From NCBI GenBank assembly GCA_027079895.1, contig JALWUZ010000456.1, forward strand, positions 1-16,001: a DNA stretch of 16,001 bases. The letters are read 5' to 3'. Positions 1 to 5,875 of the stretch are shown one piece after another. The notes beneath the pieces were generated by a model. That model saw only the letters and a list, made by a program, of their open reading frames with translations, was not told where the DNA came from and ran no database searches. This stretch comes from Anaerolineae bacterium (GTDB lineage: Bacteria; Chloroflexota; Anaerolineae; B4-G1). Each line of letters opens with the position of its first letter. The first letter of the stretch is position 1. The translations under genes were made by a program, and so were the position numbers.

Positions 1-606
1 TTGTTGAGGGGGGCCGAATCCCTCGCCGACCGGTACGACGAGTTGCGGGAACTGTGGGATGAGATGCTTCTTACCCCGCAGGCCGAGATGGTCGTCGAGG
101 CGTTGCGCATAATCGAGCCCCGGGTGAAGAATCTAGCTTTTTTGAGCGCGGGTGAGGGGGTCAAGGTGTTGTTGGAGGGCGAGCAGGAGCCGGTGCTGCT
201 CGGCAGTCTGGGCGACGGTATGCGTCACTTGCTGATGATAGCGATCGCGCTGGTCGGTGCGCGTGAGGGGGTGCTGCTGATTGATGAGGTGGAGACTGGG
301 TTGCATTACACCACGTTGACCGGCTTGTGGAACCTGGTCTTCAGGATGGCGGAGAGGTTGAATGTGTTGGTGCTGGCGACTACTCACAGTTGGGATTGTA
401 TCGCCGCCTTCGGCCAGGCGTGGGAGGGGGCCGGTGAGCCTGCCGGGCTGTTCTTCCGGTTGAGTCGGCGGGGGACGGGGATCGCGCCGGTGCTCTACTC
501 GCTGGAGGACTTGAGGGTGGCGGTGGAGCAAAGGATCGAGGTGCAGTGGAGGCAACACCGAGGTTGGTCATTCGTGGATCTGTACATTAACAAGCAATTG
601 GAATAA
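1..606 (+). CDS. AAA-family ATPase, C-terminal part (5' end outside window)
   Basis: This is the C-terminal half of an AAA15/AAA21-like (OLD/ABC-type) ATPase. A signature-like segment LGSLGDGMRH (about residues 68-77) is followed by the Walker B block GVLLIDEVETGLHY (about 90-103) and an H-loop TTHSWD (about 127-132). That is the normal order at the end of such ATPases. No Walker A is present, so the N-terminal half must lie to the left of the window. The TTG at position 1 is only the first codon in view, not a believable start. Proteins of this family often serve in defence or overcoming-lysogenization-type systems, commonly with a nuclease partner. No partner can be seen here, since the next gene is a small membrane protein. 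The family is clear; the biological role is not. Confidence 0.8.
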   Translation: MLRGAESLADRYDELRELWDEMLLTPQAEMVVEALRIIEPRVKNLAFLSAGEGVKVLLEGEQEPVLLGSLGDGMRHLLMIAIALVGAREGVLLIDEVETGLHYTTLTGLWNLVFRMAERLNVLVLATTHSWDCIAAFGQAWEGAGEPAGLFFRLSRRGTGIAPVLYSLEDLRVAVEQRIEVQWRQHRGWSFVDLYINKQLE

Positions 607-755
607 GGCACGGCAGTACACCGGGGAGCAGTGGGACGCGGGCGTAGGGCTGCTGCATCTGGATTGGCTTATGTGGGTCAAAATGGTTCACTTTGGCTGC
701 TAAGCAGGATATGGTATGAGGGAATAGGAAGGATGACGAGGTATGGGGGTTGAGC

Positions 756-1013
756 ATGCGATACATTAGCAAAGTAGGGAAGGGAGGGGTGTACTTATTC
801 TTTACTGCTTTGGCAATTAGGTTGGGCTTGGTGTCTGAAAGGGAAGAGTACTGGCCTTGTTTAGGGGCAGCTTTAATAGGGATAGTGCTTTCCGGGGTGA
901 TAAGCGCTCGTCGTGGGGAACGGGATATTGATGGATTGCCTCGCTTATTCATTCCTCTGGCTTGGGCCGTGGGTATCTCGCTTATGACCGTGGTATGGGA
1001 GATTGTCAAGTAG
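756..1013 (+). CDS. Small hydrophobic (membrane) protein, unknown family
   Basis: This 85-residue protein has roughly three hydrophobic stretches (about residues 9-24, 34-50 and 66-82) separated by short charged loops such as SARRGERD, so it is probably an integral inner-membrane protein. I do not recognise the family. The start is uncertain. ATG at 756 has a G-run (745-749) six bases upstream, while an in-frame TTG at 750 has GAGG (738-741) eight bases upstream and would add two residues. The gene is AT-richer than the metabolic operon to the right and sits in the accessory stretch between an ATPase and a toxin-like gene. It could be a fragment or a spurious call. If it is not real, about 530 bases here hold no gene. 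Confidence 0.5.
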   Translation: MRYISKVGKGGVYLFFTALAIRLGLVSEREEYWPCLGAALIGIVLSGVISARRGERDIDGLPRLFIPLAWAVGISLMTVVWEIVK

Positions 1014-1062
1014 CTAACGAGGTAGAAGAGGGGGATCGGTAGTCTGCCAATCTCCATAAGGC

Positions 1063-1136
1063 TTGTGCGGTGAGGGGGCGTTGAGCTGTGCGCTCGCCAG
1101 TGGTGCAGGGCGGGTCACGGTCAACCTGCTGACGCC
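1063..1136 (+). pseudogene. Possible upstream remnant of the toxin gene in a shifted frame
   Basis: Reading from TTG 1063, the translation contains ASGAGRVTVNLLT (codons from about 1093 to 1134). This is the kind of linker seen just before the C-terminal toxin cassette of RHS-like polymorphic toxins. The frame then degenerates, and the toxin-like sequence continues from ATG 1137 in a different frame. A single indel near 1128-1137 would join the two into one protein. This is inference from sequence style, not from an alignment. Confidence 0.3.
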
Positions 1137-1568
1137 ATGCACTCCCTGGCATTCCGGTCTGGGCTGGGCGATGGTATCTACGGCGGCTGGTGGGTGGGCG
1201 TCCAGGCCGGATGGTGGGGCACGACGACGGTTACCACAGCAGGCACTGCTGCTGGCTCCCCTGCAGGGCAACGCGCAATTATGTGGCTCGAAGAGAATAC
1301 TGCGCGTGTGCAGCACATTATGGCTCAGAAACATGCCTGGGGACGACTCGTAGAACTGGGTGACGATCTGCTTGTGAATTATCGCCGGGCCCAGCTGATC
1401 ATCCAGCAAGTAGTCAATTCCACGGAGCCGGAGGTAAAGGTGCTCAGTGGGGGCGGACGAACGCTAACGTATGTGGGTACGGTACAAGGAGAGCAAATTG
1501 TCGTCATAGTCTATGAGACGGCGGAAGGGGTCAGGCAGATTTCTAATGCATGGGTTGTCACCAGGTGA
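1137..1568 (+). CDS. Polymorphic-toxin C-terminal domain (type 35-like RNase candidate), probably a detached fragment
   Basis: This 143-residue protein starts with a glycine/tryptophan-rich segment (GIYGGWW at about 13-19, further GW and AG repeats to about 44) like the pre-toxin linker of RHS-type proteins. A compact domain from about residue 48 to the end follows. It contains H60, the motif KHAW (65-68), a central two-strand region with VQGEQIVVIVY (116-126), and a terminal ISNAWVV (135-141). The pattern I...KHAW plus a final I-[ST]-x-AWV resembles polymorphic toxin type 35 domains, thought to be BECR-fold RNases; that assignment is from memory and not verified. There is no clear ribosome binding site and no secretion or repeat core, so it is probably an orphan toxin tip or a decayed gene. 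The next gene, 27 bases downstream, is where an immunity gene would be expected. Confidence 0.5.
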   Translation: MHSLAFRSGLGDGIYGGWWVGVQAGWWGTTTVTTAGTAAGSPAGQRAIMWLEENTARVQHIMAQKHAWGRLVELGDDLLVNYRRAQLIIQQVVNSTEPEVKVLSGGGRTLTYVGTVQGEQIVVIVYETAEGVRQISNAWVVTR

Positions 1569-1595
1569 GCATTGAAGTAGCATTGGAGGATCTTT

Positions 1596-2219
1596 ATGAA
1601 GACTAGCCTCATCGAATTGTTAGTACATGCCAATAAACTAACGTCTGAGTACGAGTGGGAGGCTGCCATCAAACTCTACCGTCGGGTATTGGCAGAAGTG
1701 CCCGACAACTCATTGATAATGGCCAGACTTGCTGACTGCTATTTTCATCTCGGAGCTGGTGCTGGAGGCTTTGATCAGAACAGTCGACAGGCGATCGAAT
1801 GGTATCAGAAAGCAATTGAACTGAACCCAACAAGCGCGGAGCTATATTACTTATTGGGCAACTGTTATGAACTGCTGGAACTTGACTACAAGAAGGCTGT
1901 CCAATCCTTCAGGCGTGCTGTGGCTTTGAATCCCAACTATGTCCTTGCCCTTGTGGCTGCCGCCTCACATTACAGAGACCCGGAAGAGACAGTGACCGTT
2001 TCCGAAGCCATCAATTGGCTTGAGAGAGCGGCTGCCATTCAGCCTGATGACGGAAACATCTATCACAGTCTCGGTCGAGCTTATTACGAAACAGGGAGAT
2101 ATGAGGAGGCAGAGGCAACCTTGCTTAAGGCTTTGCTGTGCTCGACCCCACTGAATCCGGCAGCAGCCCCCGGAGTCGGCAAGCTCCTCGTCAGGGTACA
2201 ACAAAGCAAAGTGTCCTAA
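1596..2219 (+). CDS. Tetratricopeptide-repeat protein
   Basis: This 207-residue soluble protein is built almost entirely of TPR helices. Recognisable repeats include about 18-50 (YEWEAAIKLYRRVLAEVPDN), 64-80 (AIEWYQKAIELNP), 82-113 (AELYYLLGNCYELL to AVALNP), about 137-151 (AINWLERAAAIQPDD) and 154-185 (IYHSLGRAYYETGRYEEAEA). It has no signal peptide and no catalytic domain, so its role is most likely protein binding. ATG 1596 is well supported by GGAGGA (1585-1590) five bases upstream. It follows the toxin-like gene by 27 bases and may be co-transcribed with it. By position it could act as an immunity or binding partner, although TPR proteins are common and this link is inference. Its base composition matches the AT-richer accessory stretch. 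Confidence 0.8.
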   Translation: MKTSLIELLVHANKLTSEYEWEAAIKLYRRVLAEVPDNSLIMARLADCYFHLGAGAGGFDQNSRQAIEWYQKAIELNPTSAELYYLLGNCYELLELDYKKAVQSFRRAVALNPNYVLALVAAASHYRDPEETVTVSEAINWLERAAAIQPDDGNIYHSLGRAYYETGRYEEAEATLLKALLCSTPLNPAAAPGVGKLLVRVQQSKVS

Positions 2220-2299
2220 ACTTTAGTTTCCGGTAAGTTGGGGATTGAAATTTGTGCATCACCTCCACTATATGAGTTCAGATCTTGGTCTTCAAACTC

Positions 2300-2329
2300 T
2301 TTCTGCCCTCTTTGTACAACAAATATAAA
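2300..2329 (+). promoter_or_regulatory. Weak candidate promoter ahead of the mvhD operon
   Basis: TATAAA (2324-2329) is a good -10 match in an otherwise gene-free 255-base gap. The element at -35 spacing (TTTCTG, 2300-2305, 18-base spacer) is poor. The promoter of the long operon must lie upstream of 2475, and this is the best-looking candidate in the gap, but it is only a sequence match. Confidence 0.2.
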
Positions 2330-2390
2330 AGCGAGGGGCCAGAAAGTTGTTACTGGCTCTTGCTTGGCGGGTAGTCTATTGGCCGAGCTA

Positions 2391-2410
2391 TCACATTACG
2401 CAGCATGTGA
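2391..2410. repeat. Inverted repeat upstream of mvhD, possible operator
   Basis: TCACAT (2391-2396) and ATGTGA (2405-2410) form perfect six-base arms around an eight-base spacer, 64 bases before the mvhD start and downstream of the candidate -10. The half-sites resemble those of CRP/FNR-type regulators but in the opposite orientation. Six-base arms can arise by chance in a gap this long. Confidence 0.25.
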
Positions 2411-2474
2411 GATCAAAATGCAAGTGCGACGGCGCGGTAAAAGCAAGTGAATTGTCTGAATTGGAGTGATCGAG

Positions 2475-2897
2475 ATGAGCGACCCTAACTTCGAGCCCAA
2501 GATACTGGCCTTCTGTTGTCGGCACTGCGCCTACGCCGCCGCCGACCTGGCCGGAGGTATGCGCATCCCCTATCCGACCGGACTGCGCATCATCGAGGTT
2601 CCCTGCTCCGGCCGGGTGGAGGTGACGGAGGTATTGCACGCCTTCGAGCACGGCGTGGACGGCGTTATGGTAGCCGGCTGACTGGTGGGCGACTGTCATT
2701 ACCAGGATGGTAATCTCAACGCCAAGCGGAGGATGAAGTACGCCGCCGACCTGTTGGAGCAGGTCGGGTTGGAGCGGGAGCGGGTCAGGATGGTGAACAT
2801 CTCCTCGGCGATGGGGGCCCAGTTCGCCGAACTGGTGACGGAGATGTCGGAGCAACTCAAGGGACTGGGGCCGAGTCCGTTGCGCGTGGATGATTGA
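2475..2897 (+). CDS. mvhD: Selenocysteine-containing MvhD-type iron-sulfur subunit
   Basis: This 140-residue protein is read through an in-frame TGA (2679-2681, codon 69) as selenocysteine. It matches the MvhD/FlpD family (PF02662-type), a small [2Fe-2S] protein that passes electrons to HdrA-type flavoproteins. Both halves carry family motifs in one continuous frame: FCCRHCAY (13-20) and EVPCSGRV (41-48) before the TGA, and G-D-C-H-Y then DGN, R-R and a C-terminal FAEL segment after it. The family motif is V-x-G-C-x-x-G-x-C-H-Y, and the TGA falls exactly on the first cysteine. GGAG (2463-2466) lies eight bases before ATG 2475. A hairpin of bacterial SECIS form follows the TGA. The total length equals that of ordinary MvhD proteins. 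The gene ends at a second, ordinary TGA (2895-2897). It heads the metVF/hdrCB cluster, as in acetogens with a MetVF-Hdr-MvhD complex. Confidence 0.9.
2694..2718 (+). promoter_or_regulatory. Bacterial SECIS element for mvhD
   Basis: ATTACC (2698-2703) pairs perfectly with GGTAAT (2709-2714) around a five-base apical loop AGGAT (2704-2708). Two more pairs (2694-2695 with 2717-2718) are possible across a small internal loop. The loop begins 22 bases after the TGA and has G at its second position. This fits the known bacterial SECIS rules: a short hairpin inside the coding region, roughly 16-37 bases after UGA, with a guanosine among the first two loop bases. The AGG loop start is also like that of E. 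coli fdhF. It would recruit the SelB-Sec-tRNA complex. Confidence 0.85.
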
Positions 2898-2941
2898 CCG
2901 GGGCCGTTGGCGTCCGGGCACAAGTTCTGAAGGAGGGCATA

Positions 2942-3622
2942 ATGATAGTTGGCGAACAGAAGACACTGGATGAGATTATGGGCCTGTTGGGTGACGCCCA
3001 CAAGGTGTTGGTCGCCGGATGTGGCACTTGCGTGACCGTCAGTTTCGCCGGTGGCGAGAAGGAGGTGGGCATCCTGGCCTCGCAGTTGCGCATGCGGAGC
3101 AAGTTGGAGGGCCACCCGATGGAGGTGGACGAGGTCACGGTGCAGCGTCAGTGTGAGTGGGAGTACATTGACCCGCTGGCTCCCCGCCTGGGGGAGTACG
3201 ATGTGATTCTGAGCCTGGCCTGCGGCATCGGCGTCCAGGCGATGAACGAGCGGTTCCCCGACTCCATCACACTGCCCGGCGTCAACACCGTGTTCCTGGG
3301 CATGCCGGTGGAGCAGGGGATATGGGAGGAGCGGTGTCAAGCCTGCGGCGATTGCATCCTGGGGCTGACGGCCGGCATCTGCCCGATCGCCCGCTGCTCC
3401 AAGCAACTGCTCAACGGCCCGTGCGGCGGCTCGCAGAACGGGGTATGCGAGGTGAACCCCGACATCCCCTGCGCGTGGCAACTGATTTGGGAGCGAGCGG
3501 TCAAGTTGGGACGGGAGGAGTGGCTGTTGGAGATTCAGCCGCCCAAGGACTGGTCGAAGAGCCGCGACGGGGGCCCGCGCAAAATCGTGCGCGACGACCT
3601 GCGGTTAGCAGATATGGAGTGA
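2942..3622 (+). CDS. metV: MetV, iron-sulfur/zinc subunit of methylene-THF reductase
   Basis: This 226-residue protein is of the MTHFR C-terminal (PF12225) type that partners MetF in acetogens and other Wood-Ljungdahl bacteria. The N-terminal part has GCGTCVTVSFAGG (26-38), with C27 and C30, then C71 (QCEW) and C94 (ACGIG). The C-terminal cluster region has CQACGDC (132-138), C147, C152, GPCGG (159-163), C169 and C177, enough for two iron-sulfur clusters or clusters plus zinc. The ATG at 2942 is preceded by a full AAGGAGG (2930-2936) at five bases. A longer in-frame TTG start at 2894 lacks this support. It likely relays electrons between the Hdr/MvhD proteins and the flavin of MetF. It follows mvhD by 44 bases and precedes metF by 8. 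Confidence 0.88.
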   Translation: MIVGEQKTLDEIMGLLGDAHKVLVAGCGTCVTVSFAGGEKEVGILASQLRMRSKLEGHPMEVDEVTVQRQCEWEYIDPLAPRLGEYDVILSLACGIGVQAMNERFPDSITLPGVNTVFLGMPVEQGIWEERCQACGDCILGLTAGICPIARCSKQLLNGPCGGSQNGVCEVNPDIPCAWQLIWERAVKLGREEWLLEIQPPKDWSKSRDGGPRKIVRDDLRLADME

Positions 3623-3630
3623 GGTGAGCG

Positions 3631-4623
3631 ATGGATATGACAGCAGAACGGACGGACGAGTACAAATCCGGCAGTAACTTGGAGAAAATCCTGCGGGCCG
3701 GGCACTTCGCCGTGACCGGTGAGTTGGGCCCGCCCCAGGGGGCCGACGCGGAGGTCATCCACCGCAAGGCGCAGTTGTTGGCGGGGGTCGTGGACGCGGT
3801 CAACATCACCGACAACCAGACCGCCGTCGCCCGCATGTCCAGCATTGCCTCCGGCGTCCTGGCGATGCAGGACGGGTTGGAGCCGGTCATCCAGATGACT
3901 TGCCGCGACCGCAACCGGCTGGCGATGCAATCCGACCTGATGGGGGCGTATGCGCTGGGAGCCCGCAACGTCCTCTGCCTGACCGGCGACCATCAGAGTT
4001 TCGGCAATCATCCCACCGCCAAGAACGTCCACGATTTGGACTCGATCCAGTTGATTCAGATGGTGCGGCGCATGCGGGACGAGGGGGTCTTCCAGAACGG
4101 CGAGCAGATCAAGGCCGGTGTGCCGCGCTTCTTCATCGGCGGGGCGATCAATCCCTTCGGCGACCCCTTCGAGTTCCGCCCCTACCGCCTGGCCAAGAAG
4201 ATCGCCGCCGGCGCGGATTTCGTCCAGACTCAGTTGATCTACGACATCCCCCGGTTCCGCGAGTTCATGAAGCGGGTGGTGGATATGGGGCTGCACGAGA
4301 AGGTCTACATCCTCGCCGGGGTGGGGCCGCTCAAGTCCTCCGGGATGGCGCGGTATATGCGCGACCAGGTGCCGGGGATGATCGTCCGGGATGAGTACGT
4401 GGACCGGATGAAAGGGGCGATCGCCGGAATCCCGAAGGAGGACAAGAAGGCGCGGCGTAAGGCGTGGCGCGAGATGGGAATCAAAATCTGCATCGAGCAG
4501 ATTCAGGAGATTATGGAGATCGAAGGGGTGGCCGGGATACACATTATGGCGGTCGAGTGGGAGGCGGCGATCAAGCCGATTGTCGAAGGGGCCGGCCTCC
4601 TGCCTCGTCCGCAGGTGGAGTGA
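3631..4623 (+). CDS. metF: Methylenetetrahydrofolate reductase, MetF subunit
   Basis: This 330-residue TIM-barrel flavoprotein reduces 5,10-methylene-THF to 5-methyl-THF, the last step of the methyl branch of the Wood-Ljungdahl pathway. Family residues are visible: TGELGPP (29-35) with the catalytic glutamate E31, NITDN (58-62), TCRDRNR (90-96) and LTGDH (117-121) with the folate-binding aspartate D120. Further ones are GGAINP (170-175) and FVQTQLIYD (198-206). The region after about 255 is longer than in E. coli MetF and resembles the MetV-dependent acetogen type. ATG 3631 is preceded by GAGGTGAG (3621-3628). There is no sign of an NAD(P)H-binding regulatory domain, which agrees with electrons coming through MetV and the Hdr proteins rather than directly from a pyridine nucleotide. 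Confidence 0.92.
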   Translation: MDMTAERTDEYKSGSNLEKILRAGHFAVTGELGPPQGADAEVIHRKAQLLAGVVDAVNITDNQTAVARMSSIASGVLAMQDGLEPVIQMTCRDRNRLAMQSDLMGAYALGARNVLCLTGDHQSFGNHPTAKNVHDLDSIQLIQMVRRMRDEGVFQNGEQIKAGVPRFFIGGAINPFGDPFEFRPYRLAKKIAAGADFVQTQLIYDIPRFREFMKRVVDMGLHEKVYILAGVGPLKSSGMARYMRDQVPGMIVRDEYVDRMKGAIAGIPKEDKKARRKAWREMGIKICIEQIQEIMEIEGVAGIHIMAVEWEAAIKPIVEGAGLLPRPQVE

Positions 4624-4628
4624 GTGCT

Positions 4629-4997
4629 ATGACGATAACGATCAGTACGGATGTGGCCGAGTTCGTCCGCGCCGAGTGTGGCGAGAACGTCTACCTGTGC
4701 TATCAGTGTGAGAAATGCTCCTCCGGCTGCCCGACCGCCCCGGCCATGCGCTACCGTCCGGCCCAGATGATGCGTCTGGCGCAGTTCGGCCTGGAGAACG
4801 TGCTGGTGCATGACGCCAGTATCTGGCGCTGTCTGGGATGCGACACCTGCACGGCCCACTGTCCCCACGACCTCAGCGTGCGCCGTCTGGTGGAGGTGAT
4901 GCGCCATCACGTGATGCAGGATGTCTACCTCCCCAACGGCATAGACGCGCTCGACGGCGACGACGACCTGCGCAAGGGGTGCGGGCGTTGGGGATGA
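4629..4997 (+). CDS. hdrC: HdrC-like 4Fe-4S protein (short form)
   Basis: This 122-residue ferredoxin-like subunit of the heterodisulfide-reductase type has two classic 4Fe-4S motifs: C24-x2-C27-x2-C30-x3-C34 (CYQCEKCSSGCP) and C68-x2-C71-x2-C74-x3-C78 (CLGCDTCTAHCP). It is expected to carry electrons between HdrB and the MetVF/MvhD proteins. Canonical HdrC proteins are longer (about 180 residues). This one ends soon after the second cluster with a charged tail DGDDDLRKGCGRWG, so it is either a short form or shortened by a frame change near the junction with the next gene. ATG 4629 lies five bases after the metF stop. The 3' end overlaps hdrB in an ATGA arrangement, implying translational coupling. 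Confidence 0.82.
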   Translation: MTITISTDVAEFVRAECGENVYLCYQCEKCSSGCPTAPAMRYRPAQMMRLAQFGLENVLVHDASIWRCLGCDTCTAHCPHDLSVRRLVEVMRHHVMQDVYLPNGIDALDGDDDLRKGCGRWG

Positions 4998-5842
4998 TGG
5001 GGACGCGAATCACCACTCATTACAACGTCTCCGGCGAGGACAACTCCGCGCGGCTGGCCTGGACCGACAATTTGCCGGAGAAGCCGGAGGGGTTGGTGCG
5101 GGACTCCGGGGCTGAGATGGCCTACTTCGTCGGCTGCGTCTCGGCGATGTTCCCGATGAGTTACGGAATCCCGCAGAGTTTCGCTATGCTGCTGGAGAAA
5201 GCCGGGGTGCGTTTCACCACGTTGGGGGACGAGGAGCGGTGTTGCGGCTTCCCGCTGCTGGTCGCCGGTCAGTTGGAGCAGGCCGAGGCCCTCATTCGGC
5301 ACAACGTCGAGGCGATGCGGGAGTTGGGCGTGCCCCGTGTGGTCACTACCTGCCCCTCCTGCTACCACATGTGGCACTACACCTACCCGGAGGTGCTCGG
5401 TGAGCCGCTGGGGTTCGAGGTGGTACACGCCGTCGAGGTGCTGGATGAGTTGGTGGAGGAAGGGCGGCTGGAACTGGTCGAACCGCGCCGGGCCGGGAAG
5501 GTGACTTATCACGACCCGTGCGACCTGGGGCGCAAGAGCGGGATCTACGACCCGCCCCGCCGGGTGTTGGAGCAGATTCCGGGCGTCACGCTGGTGGAGA
5601 TGCAGCAATCGCGGGAGCACGCGCTGTGTTGTGGCGGCGGCGGGGACCTGGAGACTTTCGACCCGCAACTGGTACAGGAGGTCTCCGCGCAGCGTATCGC
5701 TCAGGCGGCGGAGACGGGCGCGTCGGTGCTGGTGTCCGCCTGTCCGCAGTGCGTGCGTACTCTGTCGAAGGCCGCCCGTGCCAATCGGGTGCGCGTCCGG
5801 GTGATGGACATCACTCAGTACTTGGAGAAAGCGGTGGCGTAG
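4994..5842 (+). CDS. hdrB: HdrB-like CCG-domain protein
   Basis: This 282-residue protein has two cysteine-rich CCG domains, the type that binds the non-cubane 4Fe-4S clusters of HdrB or HdrD. The first domain shows YFVGC (C48), ERCCGFP (83-85) and CPSC (120-123). The second shows HDPCDLGR (C176), ALCCGGGG (212-217) and CPQC (250-253). It probably forms the reductive or electron-output site of an Hdr-type complex linked to MetVF. ATG 4994 overlaps the hdrC stop. In-frame alternatives are TTG 4988, with AAGGGG eight bases upstream, and GTG 4979. The first 40 residues (HYNVSGEDN, TDNLPE) are typical of bacterial members that stand apart from HdrA. No hdrA is found nearby. Confidence 0.85.
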   Translation: MMGTRITTHYNVSGEDNSARLAWTDNLPEKPEGLVRDSGAEMAYFVGCVSAMFPMSYGIPQSFAMLLEKAGVRFTTLGDEERCCGFPLLVAGQLEQAEALIRHNVEAMRELGVPRVVTTCPSCYHMWHYTYPEVLGEPLGFEVVHAVEVLDELVEEGRLELVEPRRAGKVTYHDPCDLGRKSGIYDPPRRVLEQIPGVTLVEMQQSREHALCCGGGGDLETFDPQLVQEVSAQRIAQAAETGASVLVSACPQCVRTLSKAARANRVRVRVMDITQYLEKAVA

Positions 5843-5875
5843 TCGTGACGCAAGTCGTCTGTGGGAGGTGAGCGA

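Noticed and set aside
587..1057. Minus-strand open frame of 156 codons covering the small membrane protein
   Set aside because: It has no recognisable motif. The plus-strand frame has a clear membrane-segment pattern, although it is itself not certain.
2238..2450. 70-codon plus-strand frame in the gap before mvhD
   Set aside because: It begins at a TTG without a ribosome binding site and shows no hydrophobic or domain pattern. It overlaps the region expected to hold the promoter.
2466..2897. Two separate short genes (2466-2681 and 2685-2897), or a pseudogene broken by a nonsense mutation
   Set aside because: Both halves stay in the same frame, match consecutive parts of one family, and the TGA falls on a motif cysteine followed by a proper SECIS hairpin. 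Selenocysteine explains all of this at once.
2894..2941. N-terminal extension of MetV from TTG 2894
   Set aside because: A full AAGGAGG lies five bases before ATG 2942, and the extra residues have no family counterpart.
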